A stretch of 64,000 nt of DNA from Trichinella spiralis (Eukaryota; Nematoda; Enoplea; Trichinellida; Trichinellidae). The stretch's first letter is position 1. Each line of letters starts with the position of its first letter. Below, piece after piece: positions 60,218-64,000 of this stretch. The DNA lies in assembly GCA_000181795.3 (NCBI GenBank), contig CM012953.1, positions 19,419,081 to 19,483,080 of the forward strand. The letters are read 5' to 3'. The notes under the pieces are model-generated. The model was not told the origin of the DNA. It worked only from the letters and a program-made list of their open reading frames with translations, and ran no database searches. A program made the translations under genes and the position numbers.

Positions 60218-63050
60218 CAGTGTTTCTCAACCTGTGTCAGCGCACGCCCCCCTTAATAAAAGTTCGGCAGTTAATGCCCCCTCTCTAATAAAAAGTAGTA
60301 CGGTATGTATTCAGTGTACGCAAAGCAACATTTTGCTTCATGGTTGCATCAAGCCAAGCTAGTTTCCACAGTAAAACATTCCTGAATGATTCACAATAAA
60401 AATTTAATGAGAATATTGACAATGCTTATTTGCGACTAAGTTGTCTATTCTTGGTGGAGTGGGTGATAAGGTACATCGCAGGTCGCTCTCAACGTTTAGC
60501 CTGTTTCGATGTTGCGTATTAAGCGTCATGAGAGCTGAGAATCCCGTTTCACAAAGGTACGTTGAGGAAAAAGGAATCAATATACGTAAGCTTTGTGAAC
60601 TTATTTAGGATATTCTGCTTGTAACTTCACTCAGAAGTTTTCTAATGGCATACTTTCAAAGCTATCTTTAGCTAAGCTGTTGAATTGCAGTTCAATGGCT
60701 TCTTCTTGAAGATCGTGTGGAAGGTCTTCGACATTAACTAAAAATGGATTCCTCACAAGTTTATATATCAGGTTTTCAGGTTCTACGTCAGGAAAATAGT
60801 AAAAAAACTCATCTTGTAGGCTTCTAAGGTGCCCTTTTATTTTTCTTTTCAAATCTTCGCTGATACATTTATCACTGAAAAGCTCGTTGAGTCTTGAAAA
60901 CCATGTCAAATTTCCTCTTTCAACTTGTTTTAACCATAAGGAAATTTTTGCAATGAAGCTTTGAACAATGTCATAGTGAGCCATAACATTCGCGTTTGCT
61001 CCTTGCAGTTTCAAATCCAGTAAATTCAGTGCTTCAAAAATATCTGCAAGATATGCCAGGCTAAGCTGAAAATGTTCACTTTTGAAAGCTCGACACATTG
61101 TGCGTCTTCCTCGTTGCTCCAAAAACTCTGCCACTGCTTCTCTCAGTTCATAAATCCGACCAAGCATGTTTCCTTTTGATAACCAACGAACTTCTGTATG
61201 ATAGAGAAGTGCCATGTGGTCAGCATTCAAACTTTCACAGAGTGACGCAAATAATCGAGTGTTCAATGCACTGCTTTTCACATAGTTGACAACCTCCACG
61301 GCAAAATTAAGGTCTTCTCTGAGATCATCAGGCAAAGTTTTAGCGACCAAAGCCTGCCGATGAATTGCACAGTGCATTGCAAAAATAGATGGGTTTTTTG
61401 ATTTGACCATCTTCACAAAGCCAGACCGAGAGCCAAGCATTGCGGGTGCACCGTCAGTGCATACACCAACAAGTTTTTCCCACATCAAGCCATTTACTTC
61501 AAAAAATTGTGACACGGCTTGGAACACATCAGCTCGTTTCGTTGTAGTTTTCAGTGGTTCAGAAAAAAGTAGTTCTTCTTCAATTGTGTTATTTGCAATG
61601 AACCGTGCGTATACAATGAGCTGTGCACAGTTTGCCTGGTCTGTGGCTCATCACAACTTATAGGAAAAAAAGGAGAACACTTTACCTTTTCAAGAACTTG
61701 CTGTTTTATATCATCAGCTAATTCATCGATTCGGCGTTTAACTGTTGAATCAGAAAGAGAAATACTTTTAAATTGCTTCGCCATGTCATCCCCAAGCAGA
61801 ATCTTTACTGCATTCACAATGCAGGGCTTAACAAGATTTTCTCCAATAGTATGTGGTTTCTTATTCTTGGCAATCAACATGGCTATTTCATATGATGCTC
61901 TTATCAGCCTTGACAGTCTCCTGATTATACTTGACTTTTTTCTCAAGTCTCATTTGAGAAAGGGAATCTCTTTCAGCGCAAAAGTATTCCACAGGTTTTT
62001 TTGATAACTCAGGATGGCGGTGATGCAAATGCCGCTGCAGTCGGGTTGGCCGTAAAGCATCATTGCTGAATGTATCAAGGCATACAACGCATTGTGGCAC
62101 TTCAACGCCGTTTTTTTCAATAGCCACGAAGCCGTATTTGATGTACTCTGCATCATATTTGCGTTTTTTCGACACCATTGTACGTATTGTATTTCACGCC
62201 AACGTCCAATATAACTTTATTGATGATGTGAATATACACAGACGCTAACTAACTAACTTCCTCCTTTTCCAGCCTGTCGTATGGATAATCCGATCTAACT
62301 AGTTTTCGCAGCTCGTTTACCAACTGGATGTCTTCGTGGTACATAGCAGTACGCTAATAAATAACTTGCCTATTGGAAATAATAACAAACTCTATAAGCA
62401 ACAACCGTGGTGCGAAATGTAATAAAACCGTTGTGTTCACGATTATGAGTAGCCAAGCTAAAAACCATAATCATAGTGGGAGATTTAATTACTGATAAGA
62501 ATAAAAGGAGCGGAAAAAACCAAACCTGAATTGATGTGATTTCAGACAATCTGAAATCAACTGATATTACAAAATCTCTTGAAAACTGAAACAAATAAAC
62601 AGCAAATATATGCACACACGAGACAAAAGTTGGTGTTGCCGCGATGTCGAATGAAGGAAAGAATGAGAAAATAAAGTGTGATGGTCGACTTCAGGCGAAA
62701 TTTTTACCGCATTGCTTGTTTCCACCATTAGACAAAATACGGCTTTGTTCTATCAGTTTGATAAATATCGTGTATATGCCTCTTTCAAAAATTATTCACG
62801 TCTCTCGTCACATCAGGTGAATTTCGAAAGGCGATTTTAGTGCAAAGGGAAATTATAAATTGCGCACAGCTGACGCGGTTAAGCTAAAACTAAGATGACC
62901 AGAAAAAATAGGCGGTTAAAATTTAGCTGAAGTAGACCAAGCTGAATTTCAAACACCTCTGCAGGACTAAAAATTCTTACTTCTCACGCCCCCCCTGGAA
63001 CCTTCCTACGCCCCCCTAGGGGGGCGCGCCCCCCTGGTTGAGAAACACTG
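60218..63050 (-). mobile_element. hAT transposon inserted in the LTR
   Basis: Terminal inverted repeats CAGTGTTTCTCAACC and GGTTGAGAAACACTG are bounded by the 8-bp duplication GTCTAAGG (60210-60217 and 63051-63058). The 5' LTR shows the empty site with one GTCTAAGG. CAGTG ends plus an 8-bp duplication are the hAT signature. Length is 2833 bp with one transposase gene on the minus strand and runs of C/G next to each end. Confidence 0.93.
60631..62178 (-). pseudogene. hAT transposase, ZBED5/Buster-like, frameshifted
   Basis: Three frame segments on the minus strand. 62178-61888 has a BED-like zinc finger CVVCLDTF...LQRHLHHRHPE. 61946-61551 has SLSDSTVKRRIDELADDI and ISCDE with the first catalytic acidic residue. 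61527-60631 has GVCTDGAPAMLG, HCAIHRQALVAK and EVRWLSKGNML, the second catalytic region and the conserved CxxH and W motifs of hAT transposases of the ZBED5/FAM200/SCAND3 type. It ends SFESMPLENF, without an obvious complete hATC dimerisation region. Two frame breaks make it inactive. No host function is suggested. Confidence 0.8.
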
Positions 63051-63355
63051 GTCTAAGGGATTGCGCAACCAAGCCGATTTTCTAATTACTTTTCGATGAT
63101 CTAGGTCGCCAGACGCGGAGTGAGGTCAAGAAAAAGATATAAATACAAGTGCGGAGGAAGGAGGGACAATAACACGGAACACGCCGTATCGAATACCGCC
63201 TGAACCGTTTTCTCTCGCTATATCATTGTTATTACTCACTGTTTATCCTGAATAAACCGATTCTTAGTCACACCCGCTGTCATTAATAATTCTATAATTA
63301 ACATATACAGTCCACTATAAAAGATCTTCAAGTTCGAACTAAAGATTTTTCAACA

Positions 63356-63750
63356 TTTTCTGACTCATTCAGACCCTAATTATTTTCCCTGTCAGAAAAA
63401 TTTGAACACTTGGGGAATGAATGCTATTAGGGGTGTGATGTTGTACGGGAAGTTTGAGAAAAAATAATTGGCAACGTTCTAGTTTTCTGAGATGTAACAT
63501 ATATGATACTTTGGTTGCGGGTGAACAGTGTCGTGCATCATGATGTGGATTGTAATCGCCATGTTTTCACCTTTTTTTTCAATTCTCTTGACTTTTTGGT
63601 TATCAGCGCTATTTATTTGCTTTTATTGTGACCAACTGCAGTACGGAAATGTTTATTTTATGTTTTTGTTAATACACTGGGAAGTAAATATTTGTGTTAG
63701 CTAAGTTCAGTATATTGAAATTATATTCTACTGAAGTAGTTAAATGAGGT
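63356..63750. other. Flank right of the transposon stack
   Basis: Starts TTTTCTGACTCATTC immediately after the 3' LTR. No coding motif; it does not continue the old Bel/Pao remnant seen on the left side of the stack. Confidence 0.45.
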
Positions 63751-64000
63751 TTATTTATGGATGAGCTGAAAACACTTTCTAGCTTTGCTCATTAACAAAG
63801 GTGCATTACATTTTATACAATATACGAAAGAATTTTGAACAGTGACGACATCTTCTTCGCTTTTCTCCAACATCTGCCAATGCGCTACCTTATCTTTCTG
63901 TGCATCTTGCTTGCTGGCGGCATTGATCTTGCCCCGGTTGACATGCTTGGCTCAGCTGTTTCTTCCACAGTTCTCTCCTTTCTCCTTCCTCGCTGTGGTG
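63751..64000 (-). pseudogene. piggyBac transposase C-terminal remnant, runs off the window
   Basis: Read on the minus strand from the window edge to a stop at 63751-63753: KVAHWQMLEK, then CIKCNAPL and KCFQLIHK. This matches the VAHWPEI...RCVKCNIHLCL...NCFQIYH tail of the copy at 2899. Several of the zinc-binding cysteines are lost and a TGA interrupts the frame near 63950, so it is a remnant. Confidence 0.65.

Larger units (their letters stand above)
54381..63355 (+). mobile_element. Bel/Pao LTR retrotransposon with two nested DNA transposons
   Basis: Two LTRs beginning TGTTGAGAAATC and ending TTTTTCAACA flank gag and a broken pol. Without its passengers the element is about 4.6 kb. I count about six differences between the LTRs over about 576 bp, so it is a recent insertion. 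The 3' LTR was then hit by a piggyBac (58552-60083) and a hAT element (60218-63050). No target-site duplication is visible outside the LTRs: the left flank is old Bel/Pao sequence (GTCGGCG) and the right flank is TTTTCTGACTC. Confidence 0.85.
58403..63355 (+). repeat. 3' LTR of the Bel/Pao element, in three pieces
   Basis: LTR sequence occurs at 58403-58551, 60088-60217 and 63059-63355, colinear with the 5' LTR. The gaps are filled by the piggyBac and hAT insertions with their target duplications. TATAAATA and AATAAA lie in the last piece. Confidence 0.88.

Noticed and set aside
60631-61527. Host ZBED5-like gene
   Set aside because: It lies wholly within a hAT element with perfect terminal repeats and an 8-bp duplication and has frame breaks, so it is a transposase remnant.

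Overview
The window looks like nuclear DNA of a nematode. It is AT-rich, introns are mostly 50-100 bases and end in (T)TTTCAG or TTTTAG, and there is a single-exon serpentine receptor resembling nematode srsx receptors. The many Bel/Pao and piggyBac copies would suit a clade I (Trichinella-like) worm, but the species is an inference. One gene argues for a lineage unlike Caenorhabditis: a probable NELF-A homologue, a factor C. elegans is known to lack.

Layout. 1-6.6 kb is a graveyard of decayed Bel/Pao and piggyBac fragments. 8.1-9.5 kb holds a PP2A B''-gamma (PPP2R3C/RSA-1 type) subunit. 12.7-13.7 kb holds the receptor. 15.5-17.0 kb is a truncated Ty3/gypsy Gag-protease fragment. 18.1-23.0 kb is the beta subunit of adaptor complex AP-3 (22 exons). 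It is followed on the same strand by a TOM1-type VHS-GAT protein (24.6-26.5 kb), so two endosomal sorting genes sit side by side. Convergent to TOM1 is NOP14 (27.0-29.6 kb, minus), a small-subunit ribosome biogenesis factor.

After about 6 kb without genes, an Rbfox-family splicing regulator spans 35.5-47.8 kb. It has two alternative first exons, a polyQ/polyA-rich N-terminus and one RRM. The RRM is cut into a 54-nt and a 93-nt exon, and a GCATG (the Rbfox motif core) lies 15 nt before the 93-nt exon. On the minus strand follow an SLC25A19-type mitochondrial carrier (48.3-50.2 kb), with a 238-bp MITE in one intron, and the NELF-A-like gene (50.9-52.8 kb).

53.3-63.4 kb is a nested transposon stack. 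A young Bel/Pao element (LTRs about 99% identical by eye) has an intact Gag-protease ORF but deletions in reverse transcriptase and integrase. It abuts an older inverted Bel/Pao remnant. Its 3' LTR carries a piggyBac (TTAA duplication) and a hAT (8-bp duplication GTCTAAGG). Its primer-binding site appears to copy about 40 nt of a tRNA-Tyr 3' half and runs into the gag start codon. The window ends in another piggyBac remnant.

All gene models were spliced by eye. Reading phase was checked across every junction and homologues were recognised from memory, so exact ends at divergent positions may be off.
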